Below, piece by piece: positions 15,641 through 24,193 of a stretch of 57,363 nucleotides of DNA. Within the stretch, counting starts at the first letter, position 1. Each line of letters starts with the position of its first letter. The notes under the pieces were generated by a model. It saw nothing but the letters and a program-made list of their open reading frames with translations. It was not told the origin of the DNA and ran no database searches. The translations under genes and the position numbers were made by a program. This DNA is from Candidatus Gastranaerophilales bacterium (GTDB lineage: Bacteria > Cyanobacteriota > Vampirovibrionia > Gastranaerophilales > Gastranaerophilaceae): NCBI GenBank assembly GCA_900552525.1, contig UNSK01000008.1:1-57363 (forward strand), given 5' to 3'.

Positions 15641-16432
15641 ATGGCAGAGAATGAAGAATTGCAAGAGACGGGTTCAGAAGGAGAAGCACGTCAAAAGATA
15701 TTAGTAGCTGATGACGAAGCAAGTATCAGAAGAATCTTAGAAACTCGTCTTAAGATGGTCGGATACGACGTTGTAACAGCTGAAGATGGTGAGGAAGCTG
15801 TTGAAGTATTTAACAAAACAAATCCAGATTTAGTGGTGTTAGACGTTATGATGCCAAAGATGGATGGTTATGGAGTAACTAGAGAAATCCGTAGAACATC
15901 AGATGTTCCGATTATAATTCTGACAGCATTGGGCGATGTTTCAGAAAGAATAACCGGACTGGAACTTGGTGCTGATGATTATGTTATAAAACCATTTAGT
16001 CCAAAAGAGTTAGAAGCTCGTGTGAAAGCTGTATTAAGAAGAACTATTAGTAAGGATGTGATTATTCCATCTTCATCATCTTCTGCTTCAGGATCAGCTG
16101 CTGGTGCTAAAGGTGGTAAGAATATTATTACAACTGGTGCTATAAAAATTGATACAGCAAGACGTCAAGTTTATAGAAAGAATGAACGAATTCGTTTAAC
16201 AGGGATGGAGTTCAGCTTATTAGAGTTGTTAGTTAATAACTCCGGTCAAGCGTATTCCAGAAATGAAATATTACAGCACGTATGGTCTTATCCTGCAGAT
16301 CATAGAATTGACACAAGAGTTGTTGATGTGCATATTTCACGGCTGCGTTCTAAGTTGGAAGCAGATCCAACCAATCCTGAATTAATATTGACGGCACGTG
16401 GTATTGGATATATGTTCCAGAGAATAAATTAA
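15641..16432 (+). CDS. rpaB: OmpR-family response regulator, RpaB-like
   Basis: Two-domain transcription regulator of 263 residues. The receiver domain (about 18-135) has acidic residues DDE at 24-26, phospho-acceptor D68, T95 and K117. A Ser/Gly/Ala-rich linker (about 140-160) leads to a winged-helix DNA-binding domain (about 163-262). Segments such as ILVADDEASIRRILETRL, TALGDVSERITGLELGADDY and KPFSPKELEARVKAVLRR are nearly those of cyanobacterial RpaB/Ycf27, which controls photosystem and high-light genes there. No photosynthesis genes are seen here, so its targets must differ. The cognate kinase is not adjacent. AAAGGTGG precedes the ATG. Confidence 0.85.
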   Translation: MAENEELQETGSEGEARQKILVADDEASIRRILETRLKMVGYDVVTAEDGEEAVEVFNKTNPDLVVLDVMMPKMDGYGVTREIRRTSDVPIIILTALGDVSERITGLELGADDYVIKPFSPKELEARVKAVLRRTISKDVIIPSSSSSASGSAAGAKGGKNIITTGAIKIDTARRQVYRKNERIRLTGMEFSLLELLVNNSGQAYSRNEILQHVWSYPADHRIDTRVVDVHISRLRSKLEADPTNPELILTARGIGYMFQRIN

Positions 16433-16439
16433 TAATTAA

Positions 16440-16470
16440 TAAAGACGCTTTTTAAAGCGTCTTTATTTTT
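16440..16470 (+). terminator. Terminator of the rpaB-like gene
   Basis: AAAGACGCTTT and AAAGCGTCTTT pair around a 2-3 nt loop and are followed by ATTTTT. Confidence 0.85.
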
Positions 16471-16521
16471 GGCTCTTGCGAAAAAATCTTTATTTGTTAT
16501 ACTAAAATATGTCGGAAATAT

Positions 16522-16598
16522 GGCGCCTGTCGTCAAGCGGTTAAGACCTCGGATTGTGGTTCCGATATGCATGGGTTCGAATCCCATCAGGCGCCCCA
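16522..16598 (+). tRNA. tRNA-His (anticodon GTG)
   Basis: The extra 5' G (-1, at 16522) faces C73, as required for histidine tRNA. Acceptor GCGCCTG pairs with CAGGCGC. The anticodon loop has GTG and the T arm contains GGTTCGAATCC. The 3' CCA is encoded (16596-16598). A TATACT -10 box lies about 23 nt upstream. Confidence 0.95.
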
Positions 16599-16621
16599 TT
16601 TTTAAAAATAGCAAAATTCAT

Positions 16622-16645
16622 AAGAGCCTTAAACGGCTCTTTTAT
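16622..16645 (+). terminator. Terminator of tRNA-His
   Basis: AAGAGCC and GGCTCTT form a stem with a 6-nt loop, followed by a TTTATTG run. Confidence 0.7.
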
Positions 16646-17034
16646 TGTTATTACTATCTTTGAGCCATTATAAAAAAAGTTCGAGCAAAGTGTATTTTTT
16701 GAGGCATTTCGATTATGGCGGGTAGTTGTATTATTTGGGAAAGTTGGCTATATATCGGGGTTTGAGGGGTCGGAAATAATCAAACTAAGTGTCAAACAAA
16801 ACGGTCAAATGACTCTTTTGATGGTCTGACAGCTAGTTGTATTATTTCGGCAACTTGCTTTTTTAACGAAGCATAGTCTATCTTTTAGCCTGTACAGGGA
16901 GTTTGACAAACGGTTTGATTATTTCGGCAGTGACCGTTTTGAAATTTGATTGGAAGTTTTAAGACTCAGAAATTAATAATTCATTTTGTTGTTTCTATAT
17001 TTAATAATACTTGATTATTTAAAATCTTATTATA
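16646..17034. repeat. Gene-free stretch with ATTATTTCGG-type repeats and a 25-nt inverted repeat
   Basis: No gene is seen here. A 25-nt arm at 16773-16797 matches the reverse complement of 16901-16925 at 21 positions (GAAATAATCAAAC, 4-nt variable, TGTCAAAC). TAGTTGTATTATTT is repeated at 16723-16736 and 16834-16847, and ATTATTTCGGCA at 16841-16852 and 16918-16929. ATAATCAAAC recurs on the far side of the restriction operon at 20729-20738 and, shortened, at 20752-20760. The stretch may be a set of binding sites, an iteron-like element, or remnants of an insertion boundary. Confidence 0.55.
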
Positions 17035-17922
17035 TTAATTTTCTTGTATTATTTCTTCAATATAGGTACCTTTCCACACAATACCAAGTTGTGCAGCTAC
17101 ATCAACATCACAACTTTTTATAATAATATTGTTATCATTATTCACTTGTATTTCATTTATATCACGCCCGCAATAAACTCCCAAAAACTCTGTAAAATAA
17201 ATTTTTTCTTCCAATATATCTTTGTTTGCATATTTCAAATAAGAATTTGCATCTCTATTTATATAAAATACTGGAGAACCTGACATTCCTGAACGCGTAC
17301 TGGTATCAACGTAAAACTTATTTCTATTAAATAATGTTGTCGCAATACTGCCTCTTTTCCAGATAGAAGAACCTGAATCATCTTTTTTACCTAAAGGATA
17401 TCCCAAAATAAAGACATTATCTGAGGGATGAATAACATCCTTAGACTTGAATTTTTCATAATATGCAGAATTAATACAAAGAGGTTTTAAAATTTTTCCA
17501 TTGGAATTGTATGTTACATTTATTGGTAAAACAGCGATATCAATATATTCATTATTAGTATACTTTTTTGCTTTAAATAGTGGTTCCTCTTTTTCATTCA
17601 ATAATTTAAATTCGCAGATAATACCTTCTCCTACGGATATTTCATCACTTTCTGCATTCATCCATCCATAGATATGTACTTTTATTTTATTAGGGATAGC
17701 TAATTCTCTGTGTTGTGGAGTATAATTACCATTTTTATCTAATTTTGGATATCTACCACTCATAACATGCCAATTTGAAACTAAGTAATATTGATTTTGT
17801 TTTTTATAGCAAAAGGCCGTTGCATTAGATAAAATATGCTCGTTAAAATAAGTTTCTACATAAAAAGAGGAAAATGATAAATAGTCTATTGGATTATGAG
17901 AAGCTAGTGTTGAAAATGGCAT
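17035..17922 (-). CDS. Trypsin-like serine protease linked to the restriction operon
   Basis: Protein of 295 residues without a signal peptide. It has a chymotrypsin-fold triad in order: H52 in NWHVMSGR, D128 in YIDIAVLPI and S214 in RSGMSGSPVF. Cytoplasmic trypsin-like proteins of this build accompany many defence loci. It lies 24 nt downstream of the DpnII-type endonuclease gene on the same strand, so it is probably the last gene of that operon. No PDZ or other sensor domain is visible. Substrate unknown; it could be a suicide effector, a processing enzyme or a passenger gene. The catalytic assignment is solid and the defence role is inference. Confidence 0.8.
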   Translation of the reverse strand: MPFSTLASHNPIDYLSFSSFYVETYFNEHILSNATAFCYKKQNQYYLVSNWHVMSGRYPKLDKNGNYTPQHRELAIPNKIKVHIYGWMNAESDEISVGEGIICEFKLLNEKEEPLFKAKKYTNNEYIDIAVLPINVTYNSNGKILKPLCINSAYYEKFKSKDVIHPSDNVFILGYPLGKKDDSGSSIWKRGSIATTLFNRNKFYVDTSTRSGMSGSPVFYINRDANSYLKYANKDILEEKIYFTEFLGVYCGRDINEIQVNNDNNIIIKSCDVDVAAQLGIVWKGTYIEEIIQEN

Positions 17923-17946
17923 ATTAAATTCTCCAATTTTTTTGTT

Positions 17947-18801
17947 TTATATGTTAAATAAAATTTCGTTTTCCAAATCTTGAATATTATAAACAGTATC
18001 TAATACATCAAAAGTTTCTTCAAGATTATTTCTTGCACTATTCCAACCACAACCATCTGTAAACCAAATAAAAGTTACGCCATCGATTGTTGCAACTTCT
18101 TGTGCCAAAGTTTTATAACTTCTAGCAGTCTCATTGAGTTTTGAGCCGCCACTTGAATAGAAATTGGTTTCGATTACATAAATTTGATTGTCTGTTTTAA
18201 TTACAAAATCAAAACGTTTTTCCATTTTACCTTGATTAGAAATTGCAGAAAGGTTTACGCCCCACTTTTGTTCAATTTCGTGGATATACATTTCTTTGAA
18301 ATAGTTTTGTCCTTTAACGAATCCGGCTTTTTGAATATATTCTTCAACGAGATTTTCCATTAAATGTCCACCACGATTTTTGCGACCATTACTGTCTAAT
18401 CCCGTTTCAACGCCAGTTGCATAATCAACTAAATTGCTCACAATATGGTTTTCCAGCAAATCAAACAATTTAGTTTTTCTCATAAACATTTTATAATCAT
18501 CTATGCTGTAGTTTTGTTTTTTAAATGAAAAATTATATTCTCCATCAGCATCTGTAACAGAAATTTCGCTAGAACGAACTGCCAAGAGTAAAGGAATACA
18601 TTTTAAAGTTTCAGGATATTTAGTGATAATATCTTCAAAATCTTTTTCGATATTTTTTGAGCCAACTAGCGAATTTAAAATATTTAATGCAACTTTAATA
18701 TCATCAACATTATTATTTACTTTATCAAAATCTACATAGTAGCAATAATCTGCAATACAAGGTCTAAATGTAGATAACCATTCCTTAAAATTTCTAGTCA
18801 T
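17947..18801 (-). CDS. DpnII-family type II restriction endonuclease (GATC)
   Basis: Cleaves unmethylated GATC in the DpnII family. The protein has 284 residues, close to the family length. The PD-(D/E)XK-type site is D198 (KRFDFVIKT) with E211-T-N213 in the next strand (YVIETNFYSSGGSKLNE), and this Y-x-I-E-x-N-F-Y-S-x-G-G-S-K-L-N-E block is a family signature. Its start overlaps the end of the Dam-type methylase gene by 8 nt. Restriction of entering DNA with GATC sites is the expected role, protected by the two upstream methylases. Confidence 0.9.
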   Translation of the reverse strand: MTRNFKEWLSTFRPCIADYCYYVDFDKVNNNVDDIKVALNILNSLVGSKNIEKDFEDIITKYPETLKCIPLLLAVRSSEISVTDADGEYNFSFKKQNYSIDDYKMFMRKTKLFDLLENHIVSNLVDYATGVETGLDSNGRKNRGGHLMENLVEEYIQKAGFVKGQNYFKEMYIHEIEQKWGVNLSAISNQGKMEKRFDFVIKTDNQIYVIETNFYSSGGSKLNETARSYKTLAQEVATIDGVTFIWFTDGCGWNSARNNLEETFDVLDTVYNIQDLENEILFNI

Positions 18802-19636
18802 AATTCCTCACTAAAACTTCTGTAATTTTGCCTCTGCCATCAGCATTTGCATTGATTTGGCGAGAAGCAAAAACTTTTTTAATTTCATAATTTGCATATA
18901 ATTCATTTACCAATTTGGTATCTGAATTTGAAAGCATAAATTTAACACCCATTGAATCCAATTCATCACAAACATCGCGTAGTTTGAATTGCATATCAAT
19001 ATCAAAACCGTATTTTGTATATGAAGTAAAACTTGAAGTTTCGTTCAATGGAACATACGGAGGGTCAAAATAAACAAAATCACCCTTTTGAACTTTAGTT
19101 AAAATTTCTGAAAAATCCACACACTTAATTTCGGTCTTTTTTAATAGCTCAGAACAATTTAAAAGATTGTTTTCATCAATAATACGAGGATTTTTGTAAT
19201 GTCCAAATGGAACATTAAACTGTCCTTGAGAATTTACTCTATACATTCCGTTAAAACAGGTTCTATTCAAGTAAATAAAACGACTTGCTCTTTCTACATC
19301 TGAAAATTCTGCATATTTTTCAGTTCTATCAATATTTCGAATTTCTAAAAAATATTCTTTTGAAACTTCATGTTTGCTTAAATTATCAATAAGCCCATAA
19401 ACATTATCTCTAACAACTGAATAAAGGTTAATCAACTCTTCGTTCATATCGGAAATATAAGCCTGTTCCGGCTGCAATTCAAAAAATAATGCTCCACCGC
19501 CAATAAAAGGCTCAAAATAACGGTTATATGATTTTGGCATGTTTTTAAGCAATTCAAACATAAGCTGGCGCTTCCCGCCAACCCATTTAACAATCGGATA
19601 TGTTTTATTTTTCAATTGTTCTAAAACTACTGCCAT
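18794..19636 (-). CDS. Dam-type DNA adenine methyltransferase (DpnM-like)
   Basis: Methylates N6 of adenine in GATC. The 280-residue alpha-group enzyme has an N-terminal VKWVGGKRQL, AdoMet motif FEPFIGGGALFF (41-52), the target-recognition RTCFNGMYR (125-133) shared with Dam and DpnM, and catalytic DPPY at 191-194. It overlaps the upstream methylase by 10 nt and the downstream endonuclease by 8 nt, so the three are one coupled operon. Length and motif order are intact. The specificity call rests on the Dam/DpnM-like recognition segment and on the neighbouring DpnII-type nuclease. Confidence 0.92.
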   Translation of the reverse strand: MAVVLEQLKNKTYPIVKWVGGKRQLMFELLKNMPKSYNRYFEPFIGGGALFFELQPEQAYISDMNEELINLYSVVRDNVYGLIDNLSKHEVSKEYFLEIRNIDRTEKYAEFSDVERASRFIYLNRTCFNGMYRVNSQGQFNVPFGHYKNPRIIDENNLLNCSELLKKTEIKCVDFSEILTKVQKGDFVYFDPPYVPLNETSSFTSYTKYGFDIDMQFKLRDVCDELDSMGVKFMLSNSDTKLVNELYANYEIKKVFASRQINANADGRGKITEVLVRNYD

Positions 19637-20430
19637 GCTTTATCTTTCTTTGAAAATACTTGCTCAAACCTTTTAACAGAAAGGTCTAAGTATTCTTTCT
19701 CTAAGTCTATTCCAATAAATTTCCTACCTAACTCTAATGCCATTATACCAGTAGTTGAACTTCCTGTGAATGGATCGAGTATTAAATCGCCTTTGTTAGT
19801 CGACGCAAGGATTATGCGCCTTAACAATTCTAAAGGTTTTTGAGTTGGGTGCTTGCCGAACTCTTTTTCTGAAGGCTTTGGAGTATCTATTTGCCAAACT
19901 GAACGCATTTGTTTATTTGGCTTTTTAAGGATATCATCGCCCCAATCCCCATTTTTCATTGCTTCGTAATTGAAAGTATGTTTGCCTTTTGGGTCTTTTC
20001 TTGCCCATAATAAAGTTTCGTGACTTGCTGTAAAATATCTGCAACTCATGTTTGGCGAAGCATTCGGTTTAAACCAACAAATGTCATTCAGTATTTTAAA
20101 TCCTGCTTTCTGTAAAGCAAATCCACAAGCATAGATTGAATGATAAGTTCCGGATATCCAAATTGTACCGTTGGGTTTTAAAACTCTTTTGCAAGCGTTA
20201 ATCCACTTTTGATGAAATTCAAAATCCTCATCTAACCCTTTGCTTTCATCCCATTTCCCTTTGTTGACAGAAACAACTTTGCCGGATTGACAAGTTATAC
20301 CACCATTAGAAAGCATATATGGCGGGTCCGCAAAAATCATATCAACAAATTCAGGCGTTGCCCTATTTAAAATTTCATTACAATCACCCTGAAATAAAGT
20401 TATATCGCCTTTTTCATAAAACTTTTGCAT
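19627..20430 (-). CDS. Second DNA adenine methyltransferase (DpnA-like)
   Basis: Beta-group N6-adenine methylase of 267 residues: catalytic DPPY at 35-38 comes before the AdoMet motif LDPFTGSSTTG near 215-226. It is close in size and layout to DpnA, which also methylates single-stranded GATC DNA and helps protect incoming unmethylated DNA in DpnII-system hosts. It is the first gene of the operon, followed by the Dam-type methylase, the endonuclease and a protease. In the pneumococcal system the order is dpnM-dpnA-dpnB, so here the two methylases are swapped. No obvious frameshift. Confidence 0.88.
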   Translation of the reverse strand: MQKFYEKGDITLFQGDCNEILNRATPEFVDMIFADPPYMLSNGGITCQSGKVVSVNKGKWDESKGLDEDFEFHQKWINACKRVLKPNGTIWISGTYHSIYACGFALQKAGFKILNDICWFKPNASPNMSCRYFTASHETLLWARKDPKGKHTFNYEAMKNGDWGDDILKKPNKQMRSVWQIDTPKPSEKEFGKHPTQKPLELLRRIILASTNKGDLILDPFTGSSTTGIMALELGRKFIGIDLEKEYLDLSVKRFEQVFSKKDKAWQ

Positions 20431-20771
20431 GGGTTAATTGTATCATAAAAATAGATAGTTATCTCTTATTATTTCTTAATAAACTTTTCCCGAATTTATG
20501 ACGAAAAACTAAAGGTTTTGGCGAGTGGATTTTTTTAAAATTTTACCTTAAACTCAAATACTGCTTAGAAATTGGCTTTTGGAAATTTTTCCAATATTAA
20601 AATTCAATTTTATATTTAAGGCTTGAAAATTAATCAAAAGAGAGTTAATCTGAATGTACAAATATGCTTGAAAATCAATATTTTCAATGTCATCATAAAA
20701 TCTTTGGTTCGTTTCCTAGTCGCAGCATATAATCAAACTCTCTGTTCAAAGTAATCAAACCAAATGTCTTT
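20431..20771. promoter_or_regulatory. Gene-free stretch upstream of the restriction operon with ATAATCAAAC repeats
   Basis: This 340-nt AT-rich stretch has no convincing gene. ATAATCAAACT (20729-20739) and TAATCAAAC (20752-20760) match the core of the 25-nt arm found beyond the other end of the operon (16773-16797). Promoters for the leftward methylase operon should lie near 20440-20480 but I see no clear consensus. Confidence 0.45.
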
Positions 20772-21284
20772 TTACAAATTCAATTCACTTAATGTATTAT
20801 ATGCAGGCAAATTCTTATTTTCCATTACGACATTGTCTATATCTGCATATAATGATTTATTGGTGAAACCGGGGGTATATAGTCCTATGTAATCTTTAAT
20901 GCTAAATTTATCCTTTTCATTTCTTAATACTGTTACTACATTTCTTTTTTCATCCAATATAATAAAACCTTTGTTAAACACTTTTTGTTTTGCTTCATTA
21001 TCTATATGAGTTATAATATCTAGCATTCTATCAAAAATAAAATTATGTACGATATCGCTATTAGCAAACTTTAATATAATATCTTTATTATATTGATTAA
21101 TATCTCCTGCTAAATCATCAAGCAGGGAAATGGTATATAAATGTGACTCAGAGGTTTCGTTATCATTGGATTTTAATTTATCAATATTATTTTGAATGTA
21201 GGTTTTGTATATTTCAAAATTTCCCGTATTAAGATTATATAATTGTAAATCTTTTTTATCAGGTAAAAGCATATCTTCAATCAT
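20772..21284 (-). CDS. Unknown cytoplasmic protein (170 aa)
   Basis: Predicted mostly helical, with no signal peptide and no recognised domain. An acidic N-terminus (MLLPDKKDLQLYNLNTGN) is followed by helices with LDDLAGDINQYNKDIILKFA, then a strand-rich stretch KGFIILDEKRNVVTVLRNEKDKFSIKDY. Its start overlaps the stop of the next gene upstream (21281-21493) by 4 nt, so the two are translationally coupled. Base composition is like its neighbours. Probably a lineage-specific pair. Confidence 0.6.
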   Translation of the reverse strand: MIEDMLLPDKKDLQLYNLNTGNFEIYKTYIQNNIDKLKSNDNETSESHLYTISLLDDLAGDINQYNKDIILKFANSDIVHNFIFDRMLDIITHIDNEAKQKVFNKGFIILDEKRNVVTVLRNEKDKFSIKDYIGLYTPGFTNKSLYADIDNVVMENKNLPAYNTLSELNL

Positions 21285-21493
21285 TTTTTTGCTTCTTCAT
21301 CTGTCTGTGGTTTTGCAGAAATTACCCCCAAACTTGTAAGAGCTAAACCTGCTCCAACTGTGGCAGTTTCTTTAAAATGATTTTGTACTGCTTTTGCAGA
21401 TTGTTCTATTGTATTAGTAATTGCTTTTGGCGGATATTGCTTAAAATTAGTACTATAATAATTAGTATTTACATTTATTTTTACACTATTCAT
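21281..21493 (-). CDS. Small unknown protein with NFK-type N-terminus (70 aa)
   Basis: Starts MNSVKINVNTNYYSTNFKQYPPK, then a helix and a short hydrophobic stretch (VGAGLALTSLGVISA, about 46-60). The start resembles other unknown proteins here in having a beta-like N-terminus followed by an NFxx/SFxG element. It overlaps the next gene by 4 nt. The hydrophobic part is short for a full membrane span. Function unknown. Confidence 0.55.
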   Translation of the reverse strand: MNSVKINVNTNYYSTNFKQYPPKAITNTIEQSAKAVQNHFKETATVGAGLALTSLGVISAKPQTDEEAKK

Positions 21494-21614
21494 ACATTAT
21501 TCCTTTATTACAAAAATTTGTCATTTTATGTAAATACACTGAACATTCAAAATTGTCTGATTTTTGAAAATTATTTACAAAAGTATATAAATTAACTCGA
21601 TAATCACAATAATA

Positions 21615-22166
21615 TTAATGATACTTGTTATACAAGAGCCTCATATCTTCGTCTGTAAGATATTGCATTGTTGGTAAATCATAAGGGTACATTATACTGT
21701 TACTGCTATCTGAATGTCCTAAACCGATTGCGTGGCCAGCTTCATGAAGCATAACACCGTAAATATTATCTTTAGGTCTTGTTACAAGCGCACGTGTAAG
21801 CCTGCCGTTTTCATAAGTTCTTTTATATTGTTTGGTTCCAATCGTTACATATGCTTTATAATATTGTCCTCCTCTTGTCATCATCTCTGTACAACCTACT
21901 GCATGCACGTCATTACAATTAGCAACAAAGTCCACAAATTCAACCTCAATATTTGCATTTGCAGGGCTGTCGACAAATTTAAAACGTACTAGAGATCTTG
22001 ACTGCTGCTGCCAGGACATAAAAGCTTGATGCATGAGTCTGCTCATGTTGCCATATTCAGGAATATAAACATTGATAGGTAAAGATACCCAGCGTGGACG
22101 TTCTGCGGCAAATGTACATATTGTTAATGTTAAAACTAAAAATAAAATCGCAAAACACTTTTTCAT
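21615..22166 (-). CDS. Secreted matrixin-like zinc metalloprotease
   Basis: Protein of 183 residues with a signal peptide (1-20). The zinc site is H141-E142-x2-H145-x5-H151 (HEAGHAIGLGH) and is followed by a Met-turn at M159 (SIMYPYD), the metzincin layout of family M10. Only the catalytic domain is present: there is no prodomain cysteine switch and no C-terminal repeat. It is expected to be exported and to degrade extracellular or envelope proteins. It is monocistronic. The closest named class is matrixin/M10A-like, and exact relatives cannot be judged here. Confidence 0.85.
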   Translation of the reverse strand: MKKCFAILFLVLTLTICTFAAERPRWVSLPINVYIPEYGNMSRLMHQAFMSWQQQSRSLVRFKFVDSPANANIEVEFVDFVANCNDVHAVGCTEMMTRGGQYYKAYVTIGTKQYKRTYENGRLTRALVTRPKDNIYGVMLHEAGHAIGLGHSDSSNSIMYPYDLPTMQYLTDEDMRLLYNKYH

Positions 22167-22234
22167 ACAATCGAATTATAACATTTTAGCATAAAGGCTG
22201 TCAAACACTACTTTCTGGCAATGAAAAAAAAGAA

Positions 22235-22501
22235 ATGATAGCATATTATGTATTTATGGAAAAAAGAGATGACGTATATAAAAATCGTGGTTTACATGAA
22301 TATGGCGACGTAGAGTTTGCTGACAATGTAAATAAAAAATATCCTATTGATACTCCTGAACATATAAGGGCTGCATGGAGCTACTTTCATATGCCTAGAG
22401 ATTATGAAAAATATTCAGTAGAGGATAGAAAAATAATTATAAACAAGATTGTAGAAGCGTGGAAAAAGAAAATTTCTAAGGAAGGCCCGCCGGAAGCGTA
22501 G
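22235..22501 (+). CDS. Small DUF6582-like protein (88 aa)
   Basis: The core NKKYPIDTPEHIRAAWSYFHMPRD, followed by YSVEDRKIIINKIVEAWKKK, is a recurrent bacterial small-protein pattern. Such proteins seem to be basic helical proteins of unknown function. The start is uncertain: the ATG at 22235 has only an A-rich leader, and an ATG at 22256 sits near a possible -10 (TATTAT). It is convergent with the TPR gene, 4 nt apart. The family name is from memory and should be checked by profile search. Confidence 0.6.
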   Translation: MIAYYVFMEKRDDVYKNRGLHEYGDVEFADNVNKKYPIDTPEHIRAAWSYFHMPRDYEKYSVEDRKIIINKIVEAWKKKISKEGPPEA

Positions 22502-22505
22502 AGGC

Positions 22506-23906
22506 TTATCCGCTAATCAGTGACAAGCAGTTTGAATCATTGAATGCTTGTAAAGATGGATTTATCTGTATAGCAGTAGAGTAATCCTTTCTAAAGCCTT
22601 CTGTATCTCCAAGTTCTTTTCTGATTGCTGCTCTATAGTAGTAAGCATCTGCATATTTAGAATTGTTTTCAATGGCTTTATTCAAGTCTGCAATAGCGCC
22701 CTGTAAATCTCTAAGTACACATTTTTGCAAACCTCTTATATAATAGCTTTCAGCTAGCTTAACATTTGTAGTAGGGTTCTTTTTTATAGCTGTAGTTGTA
22801 ATAACAGGTGCGGATGGTACTTGAACTGTAGCAACTCCGGCACTTATTGTTCCAGAAGCAATTTTTTCTTGTGGAGCTGTAGTAGTTTGTTTAGGTTTTA
22901 CGCTGATAGGCTGAGTTGTTGTCGAAATTGCCTGCTTTTGTGGCTGCTGGTATGCAATTTGTTGTGAAACATCCGGTTCTTTCTGTGAAACTATTTGCTG
23001 TGCAGCTGGTTTAATTTGAGTTTTTGGTGTTGATAATTCTGCAACTCTGTTATCAGATTTCGTTTGTACCGGAGCTGTATAACTTTGTACAACTCCTCGT
23101 ACTGTCGGTATTGCCGCAATATAGCTTTCATTTGATAATAAAGGTTTAACATTTTTTATGAAAGTTTGATTTTCTGCAAGTGCAATTGCCTGATCTAAAT
23201 CAATGGCAGCTCCTTCATTATCAAAATAAAGTTTTTTGAGGCGTCCCCTGTTAGCATATGCAATGCTGTCTTTAGGGTTCAAAGCTATAGCCTGAGTATA
23301 GTCGCTTAAAGCTCCTACATTGAAATTCATTCGTTTTTTTACAACACCTCTATTATTGAAAGCTTCGGCATCTTTTGGATTTAATTCTATTGCGATGTTG
23401 TAATCTTCAAGTGCGCCTTTATTATCGTCGAGCATATATTTTAAATTAGCTCTGTTATAATATACATCCGAATAATTTTTGTTGATTTCTAGAGCCTTTG
23501 CATAATCTTCCATAGCGCCATTAATATCTTTCATGGCAACTTTTAATACGCCTCTATTGTTGTAGGCATATGCAAAATTTTTGTTTATTGCAATCGCTTT
23601 GTTATAGTCTGCCATTGCACCATTTTGATCATTAATAAGCTGTTTTATGTAGCCTCTGTTAAGATACAGTTCCGGGTTATTAGGGCTTAGCTCAATAGCT
23701 TTATCAAAGTCTTGAATAGCTCCTTGAATATCTTGTTTAAGAAAGCGCATTGAAGCACGATTTGAGTAAGCTAATGCACTATTAGGCCCTTGCTGGATTT
23801 CTTGTGTGTACGTATCAATAGACCTCTCAATAGGGGTTTGGGCATTAGCTGATGGAATAATGACAAGAGTCAGCATTATTGCCAGTATTAAGCTTATTGG
23901 TTTCAC
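22506..23906 (-). CDS. Secreted TPR-repeat protein
   Basis: A GTG at 23906 behind AAAGGAG gives a clean signal peptide (residues 1-23, ending ANA); the longer frame from 23951 would bury it. The 466-residue protein has about seven TPRs (residues 30-265, motif A-x-Y-N-R-G-x-L-K followed by GAxxDYxKAIxxxP), a Gln/Pro/Thr-rich linker (about 270-375) and two further TPRs at the C-terminus (about 385-460). TPR arrays mediate protein-protein contacts; this one probably works in the periplasm or envelope. The partner is unknown. Transcribed alone. Confidence 0.82.
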   Translation of the reverse strand: MKPISLILAIMLTLVIIPSANAQTPIERSIDTYTQEIQQGPNSALAYSNRASMRFLKQDIQGAIQDFDKAIELSPNNPELYLNRGYIKQLINDQNGAMADYNKAIAINKNFAYAYNNRGVLKVAMKDINGAMEDYAKALEINKNYSDVYYNRANLKYMLDDNKGALEDYNIAIELNPKDAEAFNNRGVVKKRMNFNVGALSDYTQAIALNPKDSIAYANRGRLKKLYFDNEGAAIDLDQAIALAENQTFIKNVKPLLSNESYIAAIPTVRGVVQSYTAPVQTKSDNRVAELSTPKTQIKPAAQQIVSQKEPDVSQQIAYQQPQKQAISTTTQPISVKPKQTTTAPQEKIASGTISAGVATVQVPSAPVITTTAIKKNPTTNVKLAESYYIRGLQKCVLRDLQGAIADLNKAIENNSKYADAYYYRAAIRKELGDTEGFRKDYSTAIQINPSLQAFNDSNCLSLISG

Positions 23907-24063
23907 GATACGTACTCCTTTGCCAAGTCGAATTTGATTAAATACTAACACATAATAAATCTATATCAATAGAATGTAAAAAAATATATACATATGGTGA
24001 TATAAACAAGGGTAATTGTTGTATTAAAGAGATAATTTTTATGCTATACTAATAACATCAAAT

Positions 24064-24139
24064 GCCGATGTGGCTCAGGTGGTAGAGCAATTGATTCGTA
24101 ATCAATAGGCCGGGAGTTCGAGTCTCCCCATCGGCACCA
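24064..24139 (+). tRNA. tRNA-Thr (anticodon CGT)
   Basis: Acceptor GCCGATG pairs with CATCGGC. The anticodon stem TTGAT/ATCAA carries loop TCGTA with CGT. Discriminator A and an encoded CCA (24137-24139) follow. A TGCTATACT extended -10 lies about 20 nt upstream. Confidence 0.95.
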
Positions 24140-24193
24140 TACTTTCTTCTTTGCACAATGAGGTTAGTATTATTAAAGTAAGGATATTTGACT

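Noticed and set aside
16720..16930. CRISPR array
   Set aside because: The repeats are few, unevenly spaced and in both orientations; no cas gene is present anywhere in the window.
16522..20771. tRNA-His as an attachment site for an integrated restriction island
   Set aside because: No copy of the tRNA 3' end is seen beyond the operon and no integrase is present.
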